A DNA stretch of 64,000 nt from contig JAQFVV010012977.1 of assembly GCA_028023455.1 (NCBI GenBank), positions 220,001 to 284,000 of the forward strand, in the 5' to 3' direction. Of the stretch, positions 11,831 through 22,879 are shown piece after piece. The position numbers and the translations under genes were made by a program. The number at the start of each line of letters is the position of its first letter. Position 1 is the first letter of the stretch. The notes beneath the pieces are model-generated. The model saw only the letters and a list, made by a program, of their open reading frames with translations. It was not told the origin of the DNA and did no database searches. Source of the DNA: Epiperipatus broadwayi. Taxonomy: Eukaryota > Onychophora > Udeonychophora > Euonychophora > Peripatidae.

Positions 11831-12725
11831 GTATTCGTTCAAAAAATGTTAAAACATTTTTAACAACAGAACAGGTTTGAATTATGTAATAAAGAAAATT
11901 TATTTAAAGCTGAGTACTTTCGATACTGAGTAGCATCATAATCACAGCATCATGTGACTAAAGGAAGTTGAGATCTAATAATAGATTATCATAAAATTGA
12001 ATTTTTAGGAGGAGATTTACATTCTAATAACATTCCTCTTTCTAAAAAATCGCACTTATAGCAACCAGTTTCGTTATTAGTATGTAAATCTACTCCTAAA
12101 AAGTCAATTTTATGATAGTCTATTATTTAATATTCAAAATATTTGAAAACCAGGCACACTTCACAAACCTGGGACCTTAATTGTAAGTATAGAGGATTTG
12201 AACTCAGATTTGCAAGCACCTTTCAACTATCCACACTATCTCATACAACTGATACACATGACCACACACATGTAGAAAAGATAAATAATCACCAAAATCC
12301 GTATTTCATGCTAAACCAGCACTCATCAGTTGGTCCAGATTATCATCTCCTACACACATATATATAATCAGTGTTCAGTTTATATTAAGATAGCAAATCT
12401 TCAACTTTAATGGATAGGCTCCAATCCACTCCAACCTCCAACTTTTCAGCCATCCATATCATTGAAAATCTGATGATGAAAACTCAAATCCCATGCTGAG
12501 ATAGTGTGGATAGTTGAAAGGTGCTTGAAAATCTGAATTCAAATCCTCTATACTTAATATTCAAAAGTAACTTGAAATCTAGATCTCAACTTCCTTTAAT
12601 CACATAATGCTATGATTATAATACTACTCAGTATCCAAAGCACTCAGCTTTAAATAACTTTTTTTTTATTATAAATCCAAAGCTGCCCTATTGTTCAAAA
12701 TGTTTTAACATCTTTTGAAACATTA
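11831..12725. repeat. ~900-bp nested fold-back (family A)
   Basis: Three inverted modules are nested. The outer arms are about 11831-11978 and 12574-12725 (shared phrases TTTAAAGCTGAGT, CTGAGTAG, AAAGGAAGTTGAGATCTA). The inner tRNA-like arms are about 12180-12255 and 12490-12555, each with GATAGTGTGGATAGTTGAAAGG and a B-box-like TTCAAATCC. A separate 155-bp hairpin (11975-12030 with 12074-12130, core GTAAATCT(A/C)CTCCTAAAAA) is inserted in the left side only. A hammerhead fold lies at 12290-12335. No ORF. Confidence 0.8.
12290..12335 (-). ncRNA. Hammerhead ribozyme-like motif (family A)
   Basis: Minus strand: stem I ACCAA/UUGGU (5 bp), core CUGAUGA at 12329-12323, stem II GUGCUG (12322-12317) with UAGCAU (12313-12308) and loop GUU, core GAAA at 12307-12304, stem III of two pairs closing an ACGG loop, and a predicted AUU cleavage triplet ending at 12296. 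Relative to the 38.5 kb copy, stem II has two C-to-U changes that keep G-U pairing. All invariant core positions are present. Activity is untested. Confidence 0.75.
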
Positions 12726-12729
12726 CAAA

Positions 12730-13345
12730 TATAATAATAATACAAAGCATAAATGCAATCTATGTATGTACCTTATACATGTGTATTAATTATCCAAAAT
12801 AAGATAATTTTTGAGAAACAATTTAAAGAAAAACAACCAATGGAATTAAAAAACCTAACAGAAGCTATATAAATGTAATATTATAACCTATAACAGATAA
12901 TCCATCATTCACCCAGTTTATATCTGTAAAGACTTGTAAAGAACTTAGATAGACACAATATACATAATCCTCAGGAACATCAATTTAAACACATGTATTC
13001 AGAAAGTATTAATGTAACCTGCTCTTCTAGTCTGAATAAAGTTTCTTCTTGAAACATAATAATAATACATTTTTATTATTATTAAAAATATTATTATTAT
13101 TATTATTGCTCCATAGTTGTTCAATTGACAACCAGGTAAAAAGCTCCAGCTTTGTTTGCTTAAAGCTTTTATAAACAAGATATTTATTTTATATAGCGCA
13201 ATGTTTTTATAAACTGTAATACCAATAAGAATGACATATTGTAAATTCTAGAAATTTCACAACAGTCATTCATTCAAGTAGTAAAAAAGTAATTTAAAGT
13301 GAATCAATTAACAACTTTATGCTCTCACTTTCAAACACTTAAGAT
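12730..13345. other. AT-rich DNA with ATT run
   Basis: A short ATT microsatellite near 13068-13107. No gene seen. Confidence 0.4.
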
Positions 13346-13599
13346 TTGCCCATACATATATGTTTGGGTCAAAAAGATAGATTGATTCATTCTATCTTTT
13401 CCCAAAGATTGTATCTTGTGTTTGAAAAAGTGGGAGTATTCATTTATATAGTGACCTCTACAAAGCACATGTGCATTAGCTTATTGGCTTATTGGTATTA
13501 CAGTTTAAAGCTTTTATTTAAGAAGACAAAATTCTTATCTCTTATAACAAAATTTTGTCTTCATTTGCATAAAACCTCATTTATTAAATTTGTTTAAAT

Positions 13600-15369
13600 G
13601 TGACATTCAAAATTTACAAAATAAGTAATTTGTCTAACGATATTTTGGTGATTAATATGGCGACTGAACTGTCACATGACCAGGTTAATATGGCAACTGA
13701 GCTGTCACATGACCAGGTGGCTGGCATCAATTTCATTAACACTGAATTCCAAAGTTCAAAGATAATACAAACAGATACTAATGATTCTAAAAATAATACT
13801 CAACAAATCAGTAGCAAAAGTAATAATAATCCAATAATTATAAATGATAAAAGTAATATATCAACCATTTCTAATCTTACTAACACTGAATTCCAAAGGT
13901 CAAAGATAATACAAACATATGCTGATGCTACTAAAATTAACCCTCAACAGCTCAATAGATAATGTAATAATAATGCAATAGATATTAATAACAAAAGTAT
14001 GAATATGTCAATTATTCCCAAGTCATCTCCAAGATATAGAAAAAACACCTCTAATGACATCAGAGAACTGGAGCTCAATATTCAACAAGTACAATGTCCT
14101 CCCCCTACAGTTTGGAACACAGATGCTCTTGTGATAACCAACGAAAAGTTCAACAATTTGACCCCAGTAGAATTATTCACAACTTTTAAAAGTTTATTTT
14201 TCTACTAGGTCCATAATTCTATCTGCCACAGACATCAACATTTCTCTATATACATTTCTTAGACAATTATTATTTGAAGCAATATTCTTGCATGGCTGTG
14301 GGATACCATTGCACATGCTGCTGACCATCCAAATCCCATGTACTTTATAATTGAGTTCTTTCAGACCGTACAGAGAGACTGATTTAAAACACAAATAAAA
14401 ATACTTGGAAACTTTGCCTTAACTATGATGGATTCAGATTGTTACAACAACATCACAGGCATATTCAAAAACACCTACTTGGGATACACCCTTCAGATTT
14501 CCAGTGTATGATGCAACCATTTGGCAAAGTTATGCCTTTTCACATCATATATTTAAAGGATACTCCTATTATCCATCCCTAGTAACAGCTATCATTTCAA
14601 ATTACAACTACACCAAGATATAATTCAAATATAATTCCAACACAAATCCTTGATCAAGAAGCTACCCTATGCCTATAAATCAGAGGATTGAAACCCCTGT
14701 ACTATTCCTGTCACCGGTGGGGTTATTTAGCAGTGCAGTGTATTAATCTCCAAACATCACTTTCAGGAAAACAAGCTGATCATCTAAATCGCCCAAACAA
14801 TAAAGAACAGTCAATAACAAATCTTTCCATGATTATGTCTATAAATAGTCGAATTTATCCATGGACATACTACCATCCTATATTCTCATCTACCCTCAAT
14901 CTTATTCCATCATCTAATGATCTGACACTCCATGAGGCAGATAATGGTAATGCTAAATGTGCCAACTTAATTGATATACAAACAACCCCTGACTCAGATA
15001 ATATTGTTTCCAAAACTTCTCTCAATGCAACAATCAAAGCCAACACTATCTCAAATAAGATTAATGCTGCTCCAGGAACTCTTATTTATAATCATAAACA
15101 TAACAATAATCAGACTATTCATAATAAAATCTCAACACATATCATGGAGACAATTTCTCCATGTTTACTGCCTATATCAGCCATTTCCCACACCCAACAC
15201 TTTTAATGAAACAAAAAGAAAGCCTGTATGCCACCCCCCCAAAAAAAAAACCCGTGAAAACTTAAAAAAAAAACCAGATGTGTTTGACCTGTTGATGCTG
15301 GACATGAATCCTATAAAAAAAACCATCTACACACTCATGCAAACTGAATGCCCATTACCTGACTACTAG
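13600..15369 (+). pseudogene. Degenerate LINE ORF1 (gag-like, zinc knuckle)
   Basis: Consecutive open stretches in shifting frames (13600-13962, 13999-14208, 14688-15206, 14971-15369) read as one low-complexity polar protein. Near the N-terminus MATELSHDQV is tandemly repeated, and NTEFQ(S/R)SKIIQT appears twice about 50 residues apart. At about 14706-14747 the reading CYSCHRWGYLAVQC matches a CCHC zinc knuckle (C-x2-C-x4-H-x4-C) in which the His is replaced by Tyr. A basic PPKKK stretch follows near 15230. Knuckles of this kind occur in ORF1/gag nucleocapsid-like proteins of retrotransposons. No RT is visible downstream; instead a minisatellite and microsatellite follow, so this may be ORF1 joined to a 3' UTR by deletion. 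The clade cannot be named. Confidence 0.55.
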
Positions 15370-15732
15370 ATCAATATATACCTACCTCCCATAAACAACA
15401 AGTACACTCAACCCTGACCAGTACCTGTCAACTGTCATATCAATGCAAGGTTTCAAAGTTCAAAGCAGCAATAGACCATTTGTTCATAGACAATTTAAAG
15501 GACTGTAGTTTTTCATTCTCCAAAAGTACCCAAAACCTAAGTTTGACAAGAAACCTACGAAGACATAGCCAGCACATGTGTGGACCTCACAGATAATTGC
15601 CACACTACCATGAAAATTGCTAGACCTTTACCTATATTACTTAGAAAACCCAACCACATAAAAATAAACCTGGTCTGCATCTGTAAATACAGGTGTGCAG
15701 AGCGTGTAAAATTTATGTGCAAATCAATAAAA

Positions 15733-16075
15733 CAACTTTTATATATGTAAACCTATAAATACAGATTGCCCATGTAACGATGGCAATCCACGTTATGTAA
15801 AACTATGTAAAATTCTTGCAACTAATCCACAGCATATAAAAATGTATGTAATCTTATGTAAATAAATATATCAACTTGTACATACATAAACCTACAATTA
15901 CAGATTCCCCACCTGACCATGTAAAACCCTTGTAACTAATCCACAGTATGTAAAAATTCCTGCAACCCTGTGTAAGCCAAATCAACTTTTATATATGTAA
16001 ATGTACAACTACAGATTGCCCATGCAAACACAGCAATCTAAGCTATGTAAAACACTTGTACCTCTCTAAGATAAA
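15733..16075. repeat. Minisatellite, ~110-139-bp unit, about 3 copies
   Basis: Units start at CAACTT near 15733, 15872 and 15983. Each carries ACAGATT(G/C)CCCA and, in the first two, AACTAATCCACAG. It lies between the ORF1 relic and an AAT/ATT tract, as expected for a retrotransposon 3' UTR. Confidence 0.7.
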
Positions 16076-16088
16076 AAATATCATTGAA

Positions 16089-16090
16089 AC

Positions 16091-16128
<38 letters not shown>

Positions 16129-16158
16129 TATTATTATTATTATCATCATCATCATCAG
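16089..16158. repeat. AAT/ATT/ATC microsatellite
   Basis: About 13 AAT units run into ATT units and then ATC units. The AAT-ATT part is self-complementary. Confidence 0.9.
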
Positions 16159-16159
16159 T

Positions 16160-17670
16160 AATGTAGACATCTGCACATAGCAACCATTGTAAATGTTTAT
16201 GGATATTTTGACACATCCCTCCCTCTCCTCCCCCAAAAGGCAAAGAAGAAAATTAAAAAACTACTTTGGTAAAGAATTTTTATGACTCAACACACTAATC
16301 TGTGAACCACAAACCCATCAATATATATAACATATTGGCCTTAAAAACTTTAACCTTATCTCTAACTGTAATGTAACATCGTCTCTGATGTAATTATATA
16401 GAAATAAGGACTTCACACATTACAAATTTTACCCTATCAGTTTTGTGAGCAAAGATATTATTATATGTGGTTATGCCACATGTAGATTTTAAAAAATTAA
16501 AGTCAAAAATTAAATGCAGGATTGTATGTACTGCATGTAAATTTAAGCTATAAACAAAAACACAGAAAGCATCAATTGAATAAATTTTAAGTATGAGAGT
16601 TTTTAAATTAGGCAATAAGAAATATGCAATCAAGCATTATGTGAATGTCTTGTGGAATAAGATAATGCCTTATTAAATGTGTATTTTTCTAAAAAGCCAG
16701 ATCTGCCCCCATAATCTGTGCTGCTTCTTTTATTTATCCATATCATTATTTTTTATATTAATCAAATTCTAAAAATAGATATTTCTTCATCATGTAGGAC
16801 TTCATAGGGAGAAGTTAAAAAAAAGTGCTGAAGATAATATGCTTGCACAGACAATTATTGAGATATTTCAATATTTTTTAAAACACAAAATTTATAAACA
16901 ATTTATGCTAGTATTTTAATTTCGCCTCCACAAATCAATAAAGGTCATTAGTCCAATTAAAATGTGTTAACTTCAAAATATTTAACAATGCCATATTTCT
17001 TTTATTGTTATTGTATTCCCAAATGCTTTTGAGAGATTACTTTAAGGAAATTCTTAATTACAAAACTTATTTTTTTTTGCAAAGTTTATTGAGATGCATG
17101 ACTATTATTTCACAATAATTAGATAATAATTATTAAAAATCAAAAGTATACATGATTACACATTTGTTTTATATGTATATGTTTTATTTTTAAAAACATA
17201 AGTCAAGTAGTAAATAAATATTAACCAATCAAATTAAAGAATTCCAAGAAATGCCTTTTCAAATTGATTACTAATATGTCACCAGTGAGTGACTGTACTG
17301 CAATATTCTAAAAATTATATAAAAATGATATTTTACAGCATAAATTGATAAATATTGACATTTATTTGTTCACATTTTAAATACAAATGCCCATTAAAAT
17401 AAAACATTAATTTTATGAAATCAGTTTACCTTTTCCAATCACTGAATAACAAAACTGGACTTTGGTTCTATTATGATTTTATTTTTTTAATATTTGCAAA
17501 GTCAAATATAATTTTTTAAGTTTGTTTCATTTGTAAATGCAAATTTCTATTTAGTACATTCTGATATAGAATAATGATTTGATACTGTTAACAAATGTTG
17601 ACATTTTATAAAACTCTCACCAGGGTAAACAATTAAATCTGTCATTTTAAAGAAGGCTTAAGTTAATATA
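16160..17670. other. AT-rich DNA, no feature seen
   Basis: Open frames here (for example minus 16394-16633) have no splice or repeat context. I do not call them genes. Confidence 0.4.
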
Positions 17671-17673
17671 AAA

Positions 17674-17756
17674 TTAGACCATTATGATCTTTTCCTCTGA
17701 TGGATATAGATCTGGGGCAGCATAGTTCATTGATTTGATTGTGGTTTGTTCCATCA
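17674..17756 (-). CDS. Candidate terminal exon of an unknown gene
   Basis: On the minus strand an AG at 17758-17757 precedes a reading that continues the frame of the 17934-18093 segment (a phase-1 A joins TG to make ATG). It ends MEQTTIKSMN, then YAAPDLYPSEEKIIMV, and stops at TAA 17676-17674. The residue mix is varied and polar, unlike AT-driven noise. The acceptor's pyrimidine tract is weak and no close AATAAA is seen. I do not recognise a family. Confidence 0.35.
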
Positions 17757-17933
17757 CTTCCGATGTTCCAAGTTTTTATAATATACAAAGAAATAATCCA
17801 TTCAATTAATTTATTATTAAAATCAAGTCTCTGCTTTAATTCTGCAATGAAATTATTCATTTGTCTATATTTTCATCTTATTATAATTAAAATTTTTATG
17901 ATTGAAAGCTAAAAAGAAAATTTTATAACATAC

Positions 17934-18093
17934 TATCAGTTCTCTCCTTTGAAAATTTCTTATGATCAGCATTGAAAGAGTCCTGATCAAGATTTTTAAA
18001 AGTTTTCTGTCTAGAGATATGAAAATCCTCTCTACAAAAGAACTCTGGCAAGATTGATAAAAACTCATTCATTCTTGTCAAGCCTATAATGTT
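17934..18093 (-). CDS. Candidate internal exon of an unknown gene
   Basis: A 160-nt minus-strand segment lies between an acceptor-like TTCTTTAG (18101-18094) and a strong donor-like GTATGT (17933-17928). It is open throughout: it begins NIIGLTRMNEFLSILPEFF and ends near FNADHKKFSKERTD. The phase fits the exon at 17674-17756 across a ~177-bp intron. Two independent frames joining without a stop is the main support. Upstream exons would lie above 18.1 kb; I could not identify them. Confidence 0.35.
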
Positions 18094-18100
18094 CTAAAGA

Positions 18101-19120
18101 ACTGTCATGTTTCAAGTAATACTGAATCTGTGTTTGAATTAAAAGTCTTTTCATTATATATTCCATCATGTCATTGTCCAATTACAGTCAGAGAAAGTTT
18201 AGCAAAATTTTTCTATTTTTTTTCATGAATAATTTTAAAATATTGTCAGAGAGATTGAAATAAAATAAAATAATGGACCACCATAAGGCTAGAATGTGCT
18301 GAGTTTTCCAACATTTCTTTTTAAAGTGGTCTTTTCAGAATTTCAACAGACTTTCTTATTGTTTACAAATCATATTTTTCCAGTTTATCTCTTATTGTAA
18401 ATAAACAAGAAAAAAGTTTTTCAGTACTTACGTATTAGTCTGGCATGTGATTTCACATACATATTTGTCTTGGCAATATTTATTGGGAAAAATCACATCC
18501 TATATCTTTATTTTCTGGAAATGATAGAAATGTCTACTAACAAGCATTTATGTTTTTTGTGAGAAATGATATTCCAACAAGTAAACTTTTAACAATCTAA
18601 ATTTATTTCAGTAGTAACCAAACCAAAAAAAAAATAATATGCATATATTTAACTGTACAATTCTAGCCCAATTTACAAAATGTTGTTTCTTAGCACCACT
18701 GCTGTGGCCTGAGATTTCTTACTTCAAAGCACATTTTGTTATAAATGGCTAGTCTTTTTTGACAATCCTGAATAAAACACTGTCATTGTTTGGCCATAAA
18801 ATTAACTACAAAACCAACATTTTAATGAATGACATTTTCTTCATCAGAATACTATTTAATATTCACTTACAAAATTAATTTATTTTATTTTTAGGTTAAT
18901 TCACTTTTTATATACAAATTCCTTTGTTCCCAACAACTTTCATTACTGCTGGACTAATACATAAGTACCTTTTTCCTCTAAGCTCTCCACTGACATCTGT
19001 ATTTGCCGATTTCATAAATTTTTAGAAAATTAAATATTGAATATGGTAGTAAAAACCTATTTGTCTCAGACACATGGTTTACGAAATTGTTATGTTGCAT
19101 TCCTTTCTTATTTTTTTTTA
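18101..19120. other. AT-rich DNA, no feature seen
   Basis: If the minus-strand exons above are real, this is their upstream intron. No repeat recognised. Confidence 0.3.
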
Positions 19121-19125
19121 ATAAA

Positions 19126-19197
19126 AGCCTTCTGGTATCCATTGATTACTCTGGTTGGCACAGGATGGCACTACTGTATGGAGAGTTTTGCCTTGTT
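19126..19197 (+). repeat. Family C half-element
   Basis: It runs from GCCTTCTGGTATCCATTGAT to the terminus GAGAGTTTTGCC, matching the right arms at 20.75 and 43.6 kb. The partner arm is absent. Confidence 0.75.
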
Positions 19198-19199
19198 TA

Positions 19200-20510
19200 A
19201 TATTAAGTTTACTATAAAAAATAAACTTTTTGGGGATATTTTGTTAGAAAATCTGTTGGCACTCTATTACATTCTATTTTTAGAATATCCACTCTCACAA
19301 ACAGATATGTCAATTTTAAAGCTCACCTACAACCAGTCAAGTATTTTATGCTGATAAAAATCTTTTGATGAGCATACTGATTGTCTGATGAAGATCATTT
19401 TGTCCAAAAATAACTGTAATTAAGATGTTTTGCTTTCTAATGGTTACAATAAACACTTTATAAATAAATATTTATATAATACTGATGATAAGAGGAAAAA
19501 AGAGCGAAATTAAAAACTTTTATCTGAATGGCTATTAATTCTGCACCGTTAATATCCACATTAAGACTTCCTTTTCCACTGGATGAAACAACAACTAAAA
19601 ACAGTACTTTTAGAACATCAAGATATCTATTAAATTCTATGTTTCGATGTGCAAGAAATGGTATAGGTGAATTAAATAATCATACTGGTGTAATAACTAG
19701 GAAGCATAAAAAGCTGTCAGTCAAACATAAATGATAGCAGACTTCATTTTTAAATTATAACCCTTCCACAGAGTGACGTTTTTATTCGTCTTTCTGATGA
19801 CACATTTTGTAATCATTTAACATTTGATTTTAATACTAAACTATTATTCTATATTAGAATATAATAAATTGAACTTCATTTGTTAAAAGTATAAGTTAAA
19901 AACAAACAAAAAATTCTAAAAAGTCAAGCATATTTTTTTAAAATATTGAAAAATAATAAGCAGCCTACCTAATGAGAGCAAAGGACATTTTTATCATTTA
20001 ATGGTGGATAGAAAAACTGTCAAGTGAGCAACTCCAGAAAATGAATGAAGTCTTTTGTCACCGAAATTTATTTTTAAAACATTAACAAATAAATATTAAT
20101 CTCTAATAAATCTATAAAATTGTACTTTAAAATATTAAAATTGCTTCATAATTTTTAAAATATCTCATAAATCTTAACTCAATGTCACAAGTTGTCATTA
20201 TTGTTTTAGTAGAATTTGTTATACATGTATGTATAAAATAAAAGTGTAATAATGTATACCTTTGTTTTTATAATTATTATATAATTATTGGTAAAAATAA
20301 TTATAAATTTTTAACAAACTATGCAAAAAATCAAAATTTTTATTATTGCAAAATTTTTTTAAAAATAATCTCACAAATAGTGTGGGAAGAGATTACAAAG
20401 AATTATTTTCATTAGACACGTGGAGGCAGAACTAAAATAGTTTGATCTTACTGCCTATTTCAAAGTATTAACTTCTCCAGATTTTACATGATCACCATTT
20501 TTTATACTAG
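19200..20510. other. AT-rich DNA, no gene seen
   Basis: A CTGATGAAGAT phrase at about 19384 resembles a family G core but lacks a good stem II. Nothing else supported. Confidence 0.3.
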
Positions 20511-20516
20511 CACATA

Positions 20517-20822
20517 TTGTTTATAAACAAGGCAAAACTCTCCATACAGTAGTGCCACCCTGTGCCAACCGAGTAATCAATGGATGCCAGAAGGCTTGTG
20601 CATAAAATCCCTATCTAATGCCTACTCATCCAGTAGGTACAGTGCTCTCAGATCCAAAGCTCCTCACTGATGAAGGCCACAAACCAGAAACTAGTCTGGG
20701 GGTATTGGATGAGTAGGCATTAGATAGGGATTTTATGCACAAGCCTTCTGGCATCCATTGATTACTCTGGTTGGCACAGGGTGGCACTATTGTATGGAGA
20801 GTTTTGCCTTGTTTTCTCCAGA
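20517..20822. repeat. ~300-bp family C fold-back
   Basis: Arms 20526-20634 and about 20700-20812 are inverted copies with ends AAGGCAAAACTC and GAGTTTTGCCTT. Between them is a single hammerhead-like module (20655-20720), so this is a one-sided form: one ribozyme-like core flanked by long inverted arms. The sequence GGATGAGTAGG near 20708 pairs with CCTACTCATCC in the left arm. Confidence 0.85.
20667..20691 (+). ncRNA. Hammerhead-like core (family C)
   Basis: CUGAUGA at 20667-20673, then A, a short hairpin opening GGC, then A and GAAAC (GAAA at 20687-20690). CUCA before the core can pair with UGAG at about 20709. The 10.1/11.1 position is A-A instead of a pair, and the U-H cleavage step is unclear. 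I treat it as a degenerate or diverged ribozyme. Confidence 0.5.
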
Positions 20823-20824
20823 TT

Positions 20825-21655
20825 TTGTTGTAAATTAAAAAAAACAATAATCATCAATGCACAATTTTGCAATTTAAAATAAATAGTGAACCTTTAAGAC
20901 AGCCCTCAAGCATGATCTTAAACAAATACACACCAATATTACCACTGATCAAAAATCTTCATCTTTCACATTTAAAGAAAGAGTTAAATATTTGCCATAA
21001 TTCTGATTTTGATAGCATTAAAATATTTTCTAACTGGTAAAATGATACAAGCTATAAGAGAATCTGATGAAATTCTAAAACACCTAATAGTTTAAACAAA
21101 TGGAGGAAAAACTCATTTTTTAGCCTTATGGGTACTCATTATTTTACTTCTTTTTTCATCCTCTAGTAATATTATTAAAAGTTCAGTTATGATAAAACAA
21201 AACCAAATACAGAATTGTTTGTTAATTTTTGTTCCTCTATAACTACCTGACAAAATGCCTTATGAAAAGGCTAATTCAAACATTGTCTTATTATTACTTG
21301 AGGATCAACAATTCTCCAAGACATCATAGATGTGGTAAGGTTGAATAAAATTTCATCAAATGTTGGCAACCTACTTCTCTAGAGAGAATTTCTGTATCTG
21401 TGGAAGAATCATTTTAACGAATTGAAATGGAGTTTTTTGAATATTGAACTTTGCAATGCATAGAACATACATTTGATAGCTTCCAAAAATTTCTTTAATT
21501 TCATATTTTCATTTTCTAATTAGAAGCCCAAGAATTCTGGCTATTTCTAACCATGAACAGTCACTAATGGTGATAACACATTTTGAAATAAGCTATTATT
21601 TAAATACAAGTATAATGTATATACTGAACTTTAGATGTAATTAGAGCAAAATTGA
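20825..21655. other. AT-rich DNA, no feature seen
   Basis: No exon or repeat signal that I can support. Confidence 0.4.
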
Positions 21656-21656
21656 A

Positions 21657-21898
21657 AAACTTTCAAGCCCTTTGTAAATATCCTATCCATCTTATATAAC
21701 AAATACACATGACCACATATGTGAAAAAGATCTCCAAAATGCATGTTTTGGGCTGAACCAGCACTCATCAGGTGTTCCAGAACATTATCTTGCACACATA
21801 TAGATATAGTCATTCATTGTTTCACATATATATCAGTTACATAAGATGGAGTTGATAGTTGAAAGGAGCTTAAAAGTTTGTATTCAAATCTCTTCTAG
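21657..21898. repeat. Family A fold-back with tRNA-like arms
   Basis: Arms (about 21657-21715 and 21835-21890) are inverted copies carrying AAGATGGA-(T/G)-type text and, on the right, the B-box-like GTATTCAAATC. Between them, on the minus strand, is a decayed hammerhead: CCTGATGA, stem GUGCUG/CAGCCC with one mismatch, and AAAA in place of GAAA (around 21753-21776). Confidence 0.7.
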
Positions 21899-22180
21899 TT
21901 ATAAATGAATTATTAAAATATTAAAAAGCTGGTTCATAGTATAACTAATGACTCATAACTAGCGACTTTAATTGAGAGTTACCACATTAATTAAGCAGAA
22001 TCATGTATGTTCAATGCTGTATTAAAAAATACGTACTCTATGTTTTTTCCCACACAAATATATATATATAGGTTTTGGATAAAACATATTTCTGTTTTAT
22101 AAATATATTTGTTTAATAATTATATAAAAAATAAACCTTAGCAATAGTGAATTTAATCATTATATATAACAAAATTTTGC

Positions 22181-22312
22181 TTGGTGTGATGCATTGGTAG
22201 AGTGACAGATTCTGAAAATCAAGGTCCATGGATTGATCCCAGTTCCATTATCTTAAATTCTCAAATGTCTTATGAATTTCTCGGCAATATACTATTTGAA
22301 TATGTAATATCA
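22181..22312 (+). repeat. tRNA-Phe-like SINE
   Basis: The head (22181-22252) aligns to a tRNA-Phe plan: A box GCATTGGTAGAGTG, anticodon region TTCTGAAAATC with a possible GAA anticodon, and a B box degraded to GGATTGATCCC. The acceptor ends do not pair, so it is not a working tRNA. The tail CTTATGAATTTCTCGGCAAT recurs at 37266, defining a SINE family. Confidence 0.6.
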
Positions 22313-22483
22313 ATATAAACTGTAACAAATATATGTGTTAAATAAATAAATCATGTCACCATTTAGTTAATAATAATAAACAATACTTTTAACTTACATC
22401 CCATGTGGCTGTAAGAGGTGCTTTTCCATGTCAACTACAGAAATATTTGGAGTAGGGGGCCAAAAGCAGCAATGCAAGTTTCA

Positions 22484-22708
22484 GCCGCTAGGTGGCGCTG
22501 TTTACCATGCGTATGCACAGGAACCTTATGCCAAGTAGCTGTCAGCACTACTGTCTGCTTGGTGGTGCTGATAGTCATAGGTAAATATATCTAACTTACA
22601 TTGCCTGCTACCAGCAATCTAGCTCACTACGTGGCACTGTTTCTCCATGCTGCACATGGAAAAACTGTGCCATTATAAGCGATATTGATACTTGCTTAGT
22701 AGTGTTGG
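22484..22708 (+). repeat. ~70-bp tandem array with CTCF-like cores
   Basis: Four diverged units place GCTAGGTGGCGCTG (22487), GCTTGGTGGTGCTG (22557), CACTACGTGGCACTG (22625) and GCTTAGTAGTGTTG (22694) about 68-70 bp apart. The first core, 22485-22498, is CCGCTAGGTGGCGC, one mismatch from CCASYAGRKGGCRS. The region is GC-richer than its surroundings. Confidence 0.6.
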
Positions 22709-22784
22709 TTTATATGCATGTTCTTAAAAGATCGATAGCTTATGATGTGAAGGTGTGATCAATCGACGCTATAAAGTTGTGCTT

Positions 22785-22875
22785 TTTAATTTATCTCTAT
22801 CTAATGTCTACTCTTGTAATATCCCTGAGTAAGTATAAGAAACGTTGATCACGTGATGTTTTAATGGTTTAATAA
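22785..22875 (+). repeat. Family C fragment
   Basis: TCTAATGTCTACTC and AATATCCCTGA, then AAGAAACGTTGATCACGTGA and TTTAATGG, follow the order of the family C arm and outer end. The middle is deleted. Confidence 0.55.
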
Positions 22876-22879
22876 ACTT

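Noticed and set aside
20626-20847. 73-aa minus-strand frame, with similar peptides at 43.5 kb
   Set aside because: It reads through a family C fold-back; the shared peptide (CIKSLS) reflects the repeat, not a protein family.
22181-22252. A functional tRNA-Phe gene
   Set aside because: Acceptor-stem halves do not pair, the B box is mutated, and the 3' part continues into a SINE tail.
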